Shown in pieces: positions 36,563 to 45,042 of a DNA stretch of 64,000 bases. The position numbers were made by a program, and so were the translations under genes. Each line of letters opens with the position of its first letter. The first letter of the stretch is position 1. This stretch comes from Akkermansiaceae bacterium. Lineage in GTDB: Bacteria; Verrucomicrobiota; Verrucomicrobiia; Verrucomicrobiales; Akkermansiaceae. The DNA is taken from contig JAPKCM010000017.1 in the NCBI GenBank assembly GCA_028822935.1, positions 1 to 64,000 on the forward strand. Reading direction: 5' to 3'. Under the pieces are notes generated by a model. The model saw nothing but the letters and a program-made list of their open reading frames with translations. It was not told the DNA's origin and ran no database searches.

Positions 36563-37875
36563 TTTCTCAGGACATCTTCCCCTTCGCTTTTCGCCACCAC
36601 GACCGCTGCGCAGCTATCGCCCCAGACGTTCACCGCCGTGCGAGACATGTCGAGAAGTCGATCCACCGAGAGAAGAGCGACCACCGCTGTCTCTGCTCCG
36701 GGAATCCCTGAGTTTTTCAGAATGACAAAAATCGCCACCAACGAGGCCGAAGGAATCCCCGCCACCCCGACGCTCGTCAGCAAAGCCGCCGCCACCACCA
36801 TGAACTGCGCCGCAAAGGTCATCTCGATTCCCATAACTTGGGCCACGAAGATCACCGCCACGCATTCGTAAAGTGCCGTTCCGTCCATGTTCACGGTCGC
36901 CCCTAGTGGAAGCGTGAAACTGGCGGTCCCTTTTGAAACTCCGGCATTTTCCTGAATGCAGCGCATTGTCACGGGAAGAGTTGCGGAGGAGGAAGCCGTC
37001 GAAAATGCCGTCATCAATGCCGTTCGCATGGCCCGAAAATGAGCGAGTGGATTCACGCCTGCGAGAATACGAATCAAAAGTGGCATCACTACGAACATGT
37101 GAATCCCAAGAGCGAGAAGCACGGTGACGAAATACTTCCCAAGATTATAAAAGATCTCACCCCCAGTCTGAGCCACGACGGGAACCAGAAGCCCAAAAAC
37201 CCCAATCGGAGCGAGCTTCATGATGAAGTTTGTCAGGACAATCATCACGTCATTGAAAGAGACGAAGACATCTTTCAAGGTCGTCATCTTTTCCTTCTCC
37301 AAGCGAGTCATCGCCAGCGCGAAGCAGAGACTAAAAAAGATGAGCCCGAGCATCTGACCATTATTCGTGGCTGCCGAGAAAATATTAGGGGGCACCATCC
37401 GTAAAAAGAAGCCGCTCAACTGCGCATAGGAACCACTTTGCTCCTCACCGGCAGCTTTCGCTCCATCTACTTTCTTCAGTTCAGAATCGCTGGCCTCGTA
37501 AGAACTGAAGGCGTCCCTGATGGTCCCATTCGGCTGACCATCGACGAGTCCCGGCTGAACGAGATTGACGAGCGTAAGTCCCAGAATGATCGCGAGAAGA
37601 CTACTGAGCGCATAGAATCCTGCGGTCTTACCCAGAAGACGGCCAAAGCCCTTCACCCCATGCAAGCTCGCGATTCCAGCGATGACCGAGGACACCACTA
37701 GGGGCACGATAATCATCTTGAGAAGATTCATGAAGAGCTTCCCCACCAAGGAGCAGATCTCGATGACCCACGAGAAAAAGCCTCCATCAAGAGGCCCCAT
37801 CATCTTGATAGACCAACCCACGATGACAGCGAGCGCGAGCGAAATGAGAATCTGCCAATGTGGCGCAAGTTTCAT
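36559..37875 (-). CDS. Dicarboxylate/amino-acid:cation symporter (DAACS family)
   Basis: This 438-residue sodium- or proton-coupled symporter of the GltP/DctA/SDF family has about eight membrane helices and two hairpins. Diagnostic segments are STASSSATLPVTM (HP1 serine-rich motif, about residue 295), LGATVNMDGTALYECVAVIFVAQ (helix 7 NMDGT motif) and the C-terminal VDRLLDMSRTAVNVWGDS, with the substrate-binding Asp and Arg. It probably takes up glutamate, aspartate or C4-dicarboxylates. The ATG at 37875 is preferred over a GTG six bases upstream. Its stop overlaps the end of the convergent acyltransferase pseudogene. Confidence 0.92.
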   Translation of the reverse strand: MKLAPHWQILISLALAVIVGWSIKMMGPLDGGFFSWVIEICSLVGKLFMNLLKMIIVPLVVSSVIAGIASLHGVKGFGRLLGKTAGFYALSSLLAIILGLTLVNLVQPGLVDGQPNGTIRDAFSSYEASDSELKKVDGAKAAGEEQSGSYAQLSGFFLRMVPPNIFSAATNNGQMLGLIFFSLCFALAMTRLEKEKMTTLKDVFVSFNDVMIVLTNFIMKLAPIGVFGLLVPVVAQTGGEIFYNLGKYFVTVLLALGIHMFVVMPLLIRILAGVNPLAHFRAMRTALMTAFSTASSSATLPVTMRCIQENAGVSKGTASFTLPLGATVNMDGTALYECVAVIFVAQVMGIEMTFAAQFMVVAAALLTSVGVAGIPSASLVAIFVILKNSGIPGAETAVVALLSVDRLLDMSRTAVNVWGDSCAAVVVAKSEGEDVLRN

Positions 37876-37911
37876 GCACACACGCTAGCTCTCCGGCGTG
37901 ACGATGAAAAG

Positions 37912-38235
37912 TCAGGATTTTCGTCCGGCCACCGCCACGAGAAAGCGAACTTGCAGTCGGCGGCTTTCCAGATCTTCCACAACGTCCATCGCGTCAGCTG
38001 GGGAAACGCCACTAGCGAGAGTGGTTGCCACCGAATCCAAGGTCATCGCACGTTCGCTGGGACCCCTAATGTAGTGAATCGTTTGGACCGCAAGACGGCT
38101 TTCGCCCGTTACTGAAGCTCGGCTGGCAATTTTACGAAAAGTCGCTTCACGAAGTTCGGAATCGCCAATCAAGTTGGCGATATTTCGATCAGCAAGACGT
38201 CGAGAGAGTTCATCGGAGGTCACCAACGTGGTCAT
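37912..38235 (-). CDS. Small hypothetical protein
   Basis: This 107-residue soluble protein from the ATG at 38235 is helical and charged. It starts MTTLVTSDELSRRLADRN and ends QVRFLVAVAGRKS. It was not recognised. The ATG overlaps (as ATGA) the stop of a 30-residue hydrophobic ORF just upstream, which argues for this start over a longer one at 38271. Both belong to a small two-gene unit between the symporter and the permease gene. Confidence 0.55.
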   Translation of the reverse strand: MTTLVTSDELSRRLADRNIANLIGDSELREATFRKIASRASVTGESRLAVQTIHYIRGPSERAMTLDSVATTLASGVSPADAMDVVEDLESRRLQVRFLVAVAGRKS

Positions 38236-38324
38236 CTCGCTCTTTTCAGCGCAAGAAAAACCCCGGCGCACAGGAGCACCGCGGCGGCGGCGAGCTGGGG
38301 ATTCGATGGCTTAAAGGTGACCAT
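38232..38324 (-). CDS. Predicted 30-residue membrane peptide
   Basis: A short ORF (MVTFKPSNPQ, then LAAAAVLLCAGVFLALKRAR) encodes a single hydrophobic helix with a basic C-terminus, a typical small membrane protein. Its TGA overlaps the ATG of the next gene (ATGA), suggesting coupled translation. No clear ribosome-binding site was seen, and a chance ORF cannot be excluded at this length. Confidence 0.4.
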   Translation of the reverse strand: MVTFKPSNPQLAAAAVLLCAGVFLALKRAR

Positions 38325-38432
38325 TGTGAGAGAAACTACGGGATTGTTAAAAAGTCCTTTCATCACAACTCCTCAGCATTCTCTCATCGAACTCCTTGGC
38401 TTCAGTGAAGGGATCGTTTAGCTTCCGCCACC

Positions 38433-39806
38433 TTGGATTCCCAATCCCTTCTTAAACGCTTCCTACCGATGATCGTCTTGGCGATGGTCGGCGCGGCTTT
38501 GGCGGCTGTTTTGGGGCCAATGGAACAGGAAGCGGTCAATGACCACTTGGCTGGTTTTCCTGATTCCAATACGATGGCTCATTCGCTGCGCCCTGTCGTT
38601 CTCGGCGTCATCTGCTTCCTTCCGGCAGTCGGCGGGCTCTATTATGGTCTCGTCCGCTCCTTGGATCGCTACCTCATTCGGGAGTTTTTTGGATCCTTTC
38701 TCCTCTGCTTCCTGGCTCTCTATGCCATCTACACGCTTCTGGATCTCACCGACCATATGGGAGACTTCAAGGATGCCGATAATGGATCGGCACTGATGGC
38801 TCGCTATTATGCCATTCTATTTCCAGTCGCCTTCGTCCTCCTCGCCCCTTTTTCCCTCCTACTTGCCCTCCTTTACTGCCTCGGAAAATTGTCCCGTAGC
38901 CAGGAAATCGTTTCGATGATTCAAACCGGTCGGGGTGTTATTCGTTTAATTCTCCCCCTCGCATGTGTCGGAGTCATCGCGAGTCTGATCTGCCTCGGCT
39001 TCAATTATCAGTGGGCTCCGTGGGCCGAAGGCTACAAGGACGCAATCATCGAACAAGCGCAGGAAGGATCGTCCAGCCAAGCGCGCAACGTCGTTTACCA
39101 CAATGAAGAAGAGAGGCGTCAGTGGTTCATCGGAAGCTTCCCCTACGACTTCAACAAAGGCGAACCCCTTCAAAATGTCGTGGTCCGGACCTTCACCAAA
39201 GAGGGCCATCCCAAAATGCGCCTCCAAGCCAAGAGCGCGAGCTGGAACCGAGATCGAACTTACTGGGTATTCGAAGGTGTCGAAATTCAACATCTTGATC
39301 GTCGCATCTTTGAAAACGGCCCTCTGATGCCCGAATACGAAATTCCCGAAGGACCCGTCTCTTTCCAAAAATGGACTGAACCACCCTGGCAGATCATCCG
39401 CCCAGGACTGGATGCCGTAAATCTCGGAGTGCCCGACCTCTACAGCTGGCTTCAGGCCAATCGAGACGAATCCTGGGCCAACAAACGGCGCTTCCTCACC
39501 CAGTGGCACTACCGCTGGGCCCAGCCCGGAATCTGCCTCGCCCTAGTTCTCCTTGCCGCGCCTCTCGGGATTGTCTTTACTCGGCGAGGAGCCGCCGGTG
39601 GCATCGCTCTCGCCGTTTTCCTTTGTGCCGGGATGATGTTCACCACCACGGTCTTCCTCGCGCTTGGCGAGTCCGGCTATCTTCCTCCGATCTGGGCCGC
39701 TTGGGGAACCAATGTCCTTGCCAGTTGCCTCGCCCTTGTGCTCATTCAACGACGATTGGTGGGCCGGCCAATTTATCAAACCCTTAAGAAACTCCTTCCA
39801 TTCTAA
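38433..39806 (+). CDS. LptF/LptG (YjgP/YjgQ)-family permease with N-terminal extension
   Basis: This 457-residue inner-membrane protein is related to LptF/LptG, the permease subunits that extract lipopolysaccharide for transport to the outer membrane. The usual start of the family (LDRYLIREFFGSFLLCFLAL) appears only at about residue 77. Before it are two additional hydrophobic segments, not part of the standard fold. A periplasmic beta-jellyroll domain lies at about 190-330, and the last three helices carry PLGIVFTRRGAAGG and the family's closing GESGYLPPIWAAWGTN. A TTG at 38433 is the longest start; the ATG at 38469 is an alternative. A partner LptF/G gene is not adjacent. Confidence 0.85.
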   Translation: MDSQSLLKRFLPMIVLAMVGAALAAVLGPMEQEAVNDHLAGFPDSNTMAHSLRPVVLGVICFLPAVGGLYYGLVRSLDRYLIREFFGSFLLCFLALYAIYTLLDLTDHMGDFKDADNGSALMARYYAILFPVAFVLLAPFSLLLALLYCLGKLSRSQEIVSMIQTGRGVIRLILPLACVGVIASLICLGFNYQWAPWAEGYKDAIIEQAQEGSSSQARNVVYHNEEERRQWFIGSFPYDFNKGEPLQNVVVRTFTKEGHPKMRLQAKSASWNRDRTYWVFEGVEIQHLDRRIFENGPLMPEYEIPEGPVSFQKWTEPPWQIIRPGLDAVNLGVPDLYSWLQANRDESWANKRRFLTQWHYRWAQPGICLALVLLAAPLGIVFTRRGAAGGIALAVFLCAGMMFTTTVFLALGESGYLPPIWAAWGTNVLASCLALVLIQRRLVGRPIYQTLKKLLPF

Positions 39807-39835
39807 GCAACGATGCCCGAAGGAAATGTCGCAAT

Positions 39836-40417
39836 ATGAAAGAACCCTGGAGCATCAAGTCCCGCGCCCGTGTCTGCGCCGGAACGGAGCAATCATTCGA
39901 AGATGGCCAAGCGATTCATGCCGCCATTTTCCCAGATGCAGATGCCGAGGGATATCTCCGAAAAGATTTCTCCGAAGAAGCCTGGAAGGAACTCGATAAG
40001 GAGGGCGAAGTCCCATTCTCTCACTGGAAAACCGTTTTCAAACTCCCGGTCGCCGATGAAAAGACAGAGGATGTCGTGAAGGACGACCCCGAAACCCTTC
40101 TACGCCGTCTCGTCGAAGAAGAAGAAGAGCACACCGAAAATGCACGCTACATTCTCGCGGTAATGCTGGAGCGCCAAAAACTTCTCCGTGAAACCGACAC
40201 CCAGAAACTCCCCTCCGGGCTGCTCCGAGTCTACGAACATCGTAAGACAGGAGACGTTTTCATCATCAAGGATCCACAAATCGCACTCGCCGATGTCGAA
40301 AAGGTGCAAGACGAGATCAGAGAACTTCTCGACCCGCAACCTGTCATTGGAGAGGAGGAGGAGATCGATTCGGATTCCTCAACAGAAGAAAACGAGTCAG
40401 ACGACAAAAAGGAATAA
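39836..40417 (+). CDS. Conserved PVC-superphylum hypothetical protein
   Basis: This 193-residue acidic protein begins with a Cys-containing motif (RARVCAGTEQSFEDGQAIHA), then YLRKDFSEEAWKEL and HWKTVFKLP. A helical region is followed by the pattern ARYILAVMLERQKLL and an RLYEHRKTGD-like strand. I have seen the same order (Cys plus F-x-x-G, R-x-D-x-x-x-x-A-W, Y-x-L-A-x-x-L-x-R-K) in planctomycete and verrucomicrobial proteins of unknown function. The C-terminus is a disordered Glu/Asp/Ser tail. It overlaps dus by one base (TAATG), so it is expressed with the tRNA dihydrouridine synthase. Confidence 0.7.
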   Translation: MKEPWSIKSRARVCAGTEQSFEDGQAIHAAIFPDADAEGYLRKDFSEEAWKELDKEGEVPFSHWKTVFKLPVADEKTEDVVKDDPETLLRRLVEEEEEHTENARYILAVMLERQKLLRETDTQKLPSGLLRVYEHRKTGDVFIIKDPQIALADVEKVQDEIRELLDPQPVIGEEEEIDSDSSTEENESDDKKE

Positions 40418-41391
40418 TGCTCCCTTGGTTCCAAGATCAGTTCCCCATCTATCTCGCTCCCATGGCGGGGGTGACCGATGTTACCTTCCGTACTCTTTGC
40501 AAGGAGCTGGGGGCCGACGTCATGGTGACAGAGTTCGTTTCAGCCGAGGGAATCCTACAAGCGGACCATCGAACCCGCCGCTACACCACCTTCACCGATG
40601 AGCAACGCCCGCTTGGGATCCAGCTCTTTGGCGCCGATGGAACCCGCATGGGTGAGGCCGCAAAAAAAATCATCGATTGGAAACGCCCCGACTTCATTGA
40701 CCTCAACTTCGGTTGCCCCGTCAACAAGGTGGTCTCAAAGAACGGAGGCTCCTCCCTTCTCCGAAACTGCCCCCTTCTCGTCGATACTGCCGAAAAAATT
40801 GTCGCCGCCGTAGGACACGAAGTTCCCGTCACTGGAAAAATCCGCATCGGCTGGGACACCCAGTCCATCAACGGACCGGAAGTGTGCCGCCTGCTGGAGA
40901 ACTCGGGTATTCAAGCAATCTCTGTTCACGGCAGAACCCGGGCACAATCCTATCGCGGCGAGGCCGATTGGGAGGTGATCGACGAATGCGCTCAAAGCGT
41001 CAACATTCCCGTGATTGGAAACGGTGATATCAATTCCGCCGAGATGATCAAAAAGCGGAAGGAAACAACCGCAGTTTCCGGAGTCATGATTGGGCGGGCC
41101 GCGATGCAAAACCCCTGGCTGTTCAAAGAGGCTAAACATTTTTTAAAAACCGGGGAACTTTTATCTCCTCCAAGCGTGAAGGAACGCTGGTCCTTCGTCA
41201 TTCGGCACTGTGAACTGGCCGTCGGATCGGATCGCTATGGCGACGAGCGCCACACTTTGATGGCGATGAGATCTCGCCTAATGACCTATTGCAAGGGGTT
41301 TCCAGGGGCCAAACCACTGCGCCAAAAGCTCTCACAGGTCAAATCGGTTGATGAAGTGCGTCAGATTGCGCTAGAATCAGGAAATCTTTGA
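40417..41391 (+). CDS. dusB: tRNA-dihydrouridine synthase (DusB-like)
   Basis: This 324-residue FMN enzyme reduces uridines in tRNA D-loops. It has the N-terminal LAPMAGVTD motif at about residues 13-21, the catalytic Cys100 in LNFGCPVNKV, the Lys in VTGKIRIGW, HGRTRAQSYRG (His and Arg ligands), and VIGNGDI (FMN phosphate binding). The C-terminal four-helix tRNA-binding domain is present. The ATG directly overlaps the stop of the upstream gene (TAATG). Downstream is an AT-rich promoter region for the LysM gene. Confidence 0.92.
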   Translation: MLPWFQDQFPIYLAPMAGVTDVTFRTLCKELGADVMVTEFVSAEGILQADHRTRRYTTFTDEQRPLGIQLFGADGTRMGEAAKKIIDWKRPDFIDLNFGCPVNKVVSKNGGSSLLRNCPLLVDTAEKIVAAVGHEVPVTGKIRIGWDTQSINGPEVCRLLENSGIQAISVHGRTRAQSYRGEADWEVIDECAQSVNIPVIGNGDINSAEMIKKRKETTAVSGVMIGRAAMQNPWLFKEAKHFLKTGELLSPPSVKERWSFVIRHCELAVGSDRYGDERHTLMAMRSRLMTYCKGFPGAKPLRQKLSQVKSVDEVRQIALESGNL

Positions 41392-41421
41392 AAGTTTTTA
41401 AAAATTTAATTAATTTTATTG

Positions 41422-41438
41422 AACTATTTAGAATAGTT
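41422..41438. promoter_or_regulatory. 17-bp palindrome in promoter of LysM gene
   Basis: AACTATT, three bases, AATAGTT lies in an AT-rich stretch 22 bases before the LysM ATG. With no T-run it is a possible operator or weak hairpin rather than a terminator; its function is unknown. Confidence 0.35.
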
Positions 41439-41459
41439 GGGTAATGTCCTCCTTGTTCT

Positions 41460-42251
41460 ATGAAGACTCTCACCCTTCTTTCCCTTAGTTTTTTGGCTTT
41501 CTCGGAGCCTCTTCTCGCTGCCTCGCAAGAGCAACGCATCGGCAAGCTGGAGCAAGAAGTCTCCTCGTTGCGCTCCAAAGTCGCTTCAATCAGTGAAAGA
41601 CTTGCTACTTCCGGCAAGCCCACTCAGCGCAGCACTTCAAGCTCAAGCGAATCCGGTTATCGCATCAAGAAAGGTGACACCCTCTGGGGAATCGCAAAAT
41701 CTCGCGGACTCTCAGTCTCAGCACTTCAAAAGGCCAATCCAGGCCTCAATCCCTCCCGGCTCAAAATTGGAAAGTCCCTTTGCCTTCCCCGAGCCAGTAA
41801 ATCGACTTCGGTCTCTACTTCGAGCCACTCCAGCCCGACTTCGAGCTACGCAATCAAATCAGGCGACACCCTCGGAGAAGTCGCGAACCGGCACGGAACC
41901 TCACTGAGAAAGTTGATGGCCTCAAATCCCGGATTGAACCCACGAAAGCTTCAAATTGGTCGGAAAATTAAAGTGCCCGGTAACAATCGGAGTATCGTCG
42001 CTACCAAACCTGCTCCAGAGCCCAGACAACGAGTCGCAGAAGCTCCCAGAGCGACGCCTCCCCCACGAATTGCGGCCGCTGGTCACTCCAGCAGACCTGA
42101 ACTTGTCACCGTGAGCCAGAATCGACGACTCGATGACATCGCCCGCTTCTACGGCACGGATGTTCCTACCATTAACTCTCTGAACCAGGTTTCACTCAGT
42201 CCAGCTCAAGTCATCAAGATGGGTTCCCAGATATACGTCCCGCAGCAGTAG
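41460..42251 (+). CDS. Secreted LysM-repeat peptidoglycan-binding protein
   Basis: This 263-residue secreted protein has a signal peptide (about residues 1-21), then a coiled-coil heptad region (about 25-50, QRIGKLEQEVSSLRSKVASI) and three LysM domains. The first is at about 64-108 (YRIKKGDTLWGIAKSRGL), the second at about 128-172 (YAIKSGDTLGEVANRHG), and a more divergent third at about 220-262 (LVTVSQNRRLDDIARFYG). No catalytic domain is present. It probably binds peptidoglycan glycan strands and acts as an envelope anchor or scaffold. Its coiled coil suggests oligomers. Confidence 0.88.
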   Translation: MKTLTLLSLSFLAFSEPLLAASQEQRIGKLEQEVSSLRSKVASISERLATSGKPTQRSTSSSSESGYRIKKGDTLWGIAKSRGLSVSALQKANPGLNPSRLKIGKSLCLPRASKSTSVSTSSHSSPTSSYAIKSGDTLGEVANRHGTSLRKLMASNPGLNPRKLQIGRKIKVPGNNRSIVATKPAPEPRQRVAEAPRATPPPRIAAAGHSSRPELVTVSQNRRLDDIARFYGTDVPTINSLNQVSLSPAQVIKMGSQIYVPQQ

Positions 42252-42288
42252 CTTGCACCTCGGTAGAATTTTAACTAGTCTGTCGCCT

Positions 42289-42789
42289 ATGGAATCACAC
42301 GAGATTTTCAAAGAGGCCTTTAAAAAAAGCAGCCCTAAAGAGGTCGCCTCTGAACTCGGAGTCTCCCTCTCTCTCGTTTACAAATGGGCGCAAGAGCAAT
42401 CCGAAAGCGGCAGCGGCTCACGCAACCCGCTGGATCGCCTTTTGGAAATCATCAGACTCACTGATGAACCGCGCATCATCGAATGGCTCTGTCAGAAAAC
42501 CGGCGGCTACTTTGTCAGAAACCCAGAAAGCACCTGTCAGCAGGGCTTCGAATACCTCCCGGCCACCAACGAGATTGTTGCCCAATTTGGCAGTCTGCTC
42601 ACTCGCATCTCCCAAGCCGCGCACGATAACTCCATCACCCAGGATGAAGCCGCGGAAATCCGAACTGATTGGGATAAGCTGAAATGCTTTGGCGAAGATT
42701 TCGTTCGCTGCTGCGAAGAAGGAGATTTCGTGAAAATGGCCGTCGAAGCGAAAAAAGAAAAGGAAGAGCCTCGCAAAACTCTCTACTAG
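42289..42789 (+). CDS. CII-like helix-turn-helix protein
   Basis: This 166-residue protein from the ATG at 42289 has an N-terminal HTH (SPKEVASELGVSLSLVYKW, about residues 14-32) and a helical C-terminal part with TQDEAAEIRTDWDKLKCFGEDFVRCCEEGDF. It resembles the phage CII-type regulatory family that also occurs outside phages in chromosomes of this phylum. No phage genes surround it, so a chromosomal regulator is more likely than prophage cargo. The target is unknown. It is followed by gltX 67 bases downstream. Confidence 0.65.
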   Translation: MESHEIFKEAFKKSSPKEVASELGVSLSLVYKWAQEQSESGSGSRNPLDRLLEIIRLTDEPRIIEWLCQKTGGYFVRNPESTCQQGFEYLPATNEIVAQFGSLLTRISQAAHDNSITQDEAAEIRTDWDKLKCFGEDFVRCCEEGDFVKMAVEAKKEKEEPRKTLY

Positions 42790-42856
42790 GGAAAGCGTCG
42801 CAAAGCTGCGGATTCCCGTTTGCCCGGATCGACAGAGCAGGCTATAGCTCACTGTG

Positions 42857-44125
42857 ATGTCCGCGCCTGTCCGCACCCGCTTTGCCCCCTCGCCCACCGG
42901 CTACCTCCACCTTGGTGGAGCCCGCACCGCTCTTTTCAACTGGCTCTATGCCAAAAAGCTTGGGGGCACCTTCGTCCTCCGCGTCGAAGATACCGATGAA
43001 GCACGGAACACCGAAGAGGCCCGTGCTGCAATCTTCGAGGGCATGGAATGGATGGGACTCGACTGGGAGGGTCCCTTTTATCAGAGCGAGCGGAGTGACA
43101 TTTATCTCGAGTGGTTCGAAAAGCTGGTAGCCGCTGACCGTGTCTATGAAGATGATGGCGCGTGGCGCTTCCGCTTCGTTCGGAAGCCCATCACGATACA
43201 AGACATGGTGTGTGGAGAAGTCACCATCGACTACACCGACGAATCGAACACGCCCGACATGGTGGTCCGGCGATCCGACGGCTCCTTCGTTTTTCACTTC
43301 GTCAATGTCGTAGACGATCTCACCATGGGAATCACCCACGTCATCCGTGGTGAGGACCACCTCATGAATACCCCGAAACACCTTCAGCTCATTGAAGCTT
43401 TCGGCAAAACGGCACCGCAATATGCCCACATTCCGCTTATTCTAAATGGCGATGGCTCCAAGATGTCGAAGCGTGACGTGGGTGCCGCGCTAGGTGACTA
43501 CCCCAAACAGGGCTTCTACTCCCCCGCTGTCGTCAACTTCATCGCGCTTCTCGGATGGTCACCCAAGGATGATTCCGAAATTTTTTCTCCCGAGGAATTG
43601 ATCGAAAAATTCTCCTTGGAGGCGATCAACCGATCGCCCGGTCGATTCGATGCTGAAAAGTGCAAATGGGTAAACCAACAACACCTCTTGGCACTCACCC
43701 CGGACAAATTTGTGGAAGTCGCCGAAGCCTACTGTGAAACCACTCCCACTCCTGAGATGCTCAAATCGATTCAGGAAAAAGTCTCTCTCCTCACTCAGGC
43801 TCCGGACGCCGTTTCTTTCTACCTCGATCCAGAATATCCCATCGATAGCGAGCCCTTGGCGAAAGTGAAAGGAAACGACTCTGCAGGCGCTCTTTTGACC
43901 GCTCTTGCCGAGACCATCCAAGGTCTGACTGACTGGAGCGATCCAAAGTCCGTCATCGGATCCACCGCGAAGGCTCACGGAGCCAAACCCGGACAATTGA
44001 TGTTCCCCCTCCGCATCGCGCTTTCCGGAAAAGCTGGAGGACCGGATCTCGGGGCCATCCTTGAAATTCTCGGACAAGAAGAATGCCTCCGACGTATCCA
44101 ACGCTTCACCGCCCTACTTTCATGA
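42857..44125 (+). CDS. gltX: Glutamyl-tRNA synthetase, short form lacking the zinc-binding hairpin
   Basis: This class I synthetase charges tRNA-Glu. The HIGH-type motif is YLHLGG at about residues 17-22 and KMSKR is present as DGSKMSKRDV. Other motifs are VEDTD and ITHVIRGEDHLMNTPKH. At 422 residues it is about 45 shorter than usual. After DRVYEDDG, where many GltX have the Cys-rich zinc segment (as in E. coli) or a comparable insertion, it goes directly to WRFRF. The active-site parts appear complete. The ATG at 42857 is preceded by an in-frame GTG. The stop overlaps the ATG of aroE (ATGA). Confidence 0.92.
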   Translation: MSAPVRTRFAPSPTGYLHLGGARTALFNWLYAKKLGGTFVLRVEDTDEARNTEEARAAIFEGMEWMGLDWEGPFYQSERSDIYLEWFEKLVAADRVYEDDGAWRFRFVRKPITIQDMVCGEVTIDYTDESNTPDMVVRRSDGSFVFHFVNVVDDLTMGITHVIRGEDHLMNTPKHLQLIEAFGKTAPQYAHIPLILNGDGSKMSKRDVGAALGDYPKQGFYSPAVVNFIALLGWSPKDDSEIFSPEELIEKFSLEAINRSPGRFDAEKCKWVNQQHLLALTPDKFVEVAEAYCETTPTPEMLKSIQEKVSLLTQAPDAVSFYLDPEYPIDSEPLAKVKGNDSAGALLTALAETIQGLTDWSDPKSVIGSTAKAHGAKPGQLMFPLRIALSGKAGGPDLGAILEILGQEECLRRIQRFTALLS

Positions 44126-45042
44126 CCCACTACCATCTCGACGACCTCTCTTCCATCAACACAAACGCGCCAAAGCCCGCTCGCTTCGCGGTCATCGGAA
44201 ATCCGGTTGCCCACTCTCTTTCCCCCCAACTTCACCAACCCGCTCTCGACGCCCTCGAGCTGAATGTCCGCTACATCCGTGTCGAAGTTCCCGAGGGTCG
44301 TGTGGCAGAGGCTTTCGAAAAAATGCACGAGATAGGGATTCAAGGGATCAATGTCACCGTGCCCCACAAGCTTGAAGCCCTTGATGCATGTGACGAAGTT
44401 GGAAAAGGAGCCCGCTTGATGGGCGCCGTAAACACCATCGTTTTCGAGGGAGAGAAGAAGGTCGGTTTTAATACCGATGGCCCAGGATTTGTGCGCGCCA
44501 TCCGGGAAGACTTCGGTCTTGATCTAGGCGATCTTCGCATCGTCATCATTGGTGCCGGCGGAGGAGCGGGGCGCGCCATCGCCACCCAGTGCTGCCTGGA
44601 AGATTGCCCGCAGTTGACCCTCGCCAATCGGACTGTTGAAAAGCTTACCTCGATGCAGACTCTACTCGATCCCCTTCTCCACGGTGAAAAGTTAGAGGGC
44701 CCTGGTGATCGACTGTCCATCCACTCTCTTGACGATCCAGCTCTCCAGGAAGCCATTGCCAATAGCGAGCTGATCATCAACACCACCTCGGTCGGGCTCA
44801 AACAAAGTGATCCCTCCCCCTTGCCATCGCATTGGATCGAACCTCATCACCTCGTTTACGACACGATCTACAATCCTTCCTGCACCAGACTCCTGCGTGA
44901 CTCCCAAGCTCAAGGAGCCCGGATCGCAAATGGAATCTCGCTACTCCTTCATCAAGGTGCGCTTTCTCTGGAATACTGGACAAATCGTGACGCCCCGATT
45001 GACGCGATGCGCCAAGGTCTCGCAGAAGCGATCAGGGCCTGA
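44122..45042 (+). CDS. aroE: Shikimate dehydrogenase
   Basis: This NADPH-dependent enzyme reduces 3-dehydroshikimate. Key motifs are the substrate loop GNPVAHSLSPQLH, the catalytic Lys/Asp pair VTVPHK and FNTDGPGF, the nucleotide-binding IIGAGGGAGRAIA (about residues 143-155), and NGISLLLHQGA. The length of 306 residues includes a short N-terminal extension. The ATG at 44122 overlaps the gltX stop as ATGA. Together with aroD at 8 kb, two shikimate steps are in the window but not in one operon. Its tail overlaps the convergent gene by 11 bases. Confidence 0.93.
   Translation: MTHYHLDDLSSINTNAPKPARFAVIGNPVAHSLSPQLHQPALDALELNVRYIRVEVPEGRVAEAFEKMHEIGIQGINVTVPHKLEALDACDEVGKGARLMGAVNTIVFEGEKKVGFNTDGPGFVRAIREDFGLDLGDLRIVIIGAGGGAGRAIATQCCLEDCPQLTLANRTVEKLTSMQTLLDPLLHGEKLEGPGDRLSIHSLDDPALQEAIANSELIINTTSVGLKQSDPSPLPSHWIEPHHLVYDTIYNPSCTRLLRDSQAQGARIANGISLLLHQGALSLEYWTNRDAPIDAMRQGLAEAIRA

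Noticed and set aside
41422-41438. Terminator of dusB
   Set aside because: The stem is only 7 bp and AT-rich, and no T-run follows.
42289-42789. Prophage, suggested by the CII-like protein
   Set aside because: No integrase, structural, lysis or replication genes surround it; its neighbours are a LysM protein and gltX.
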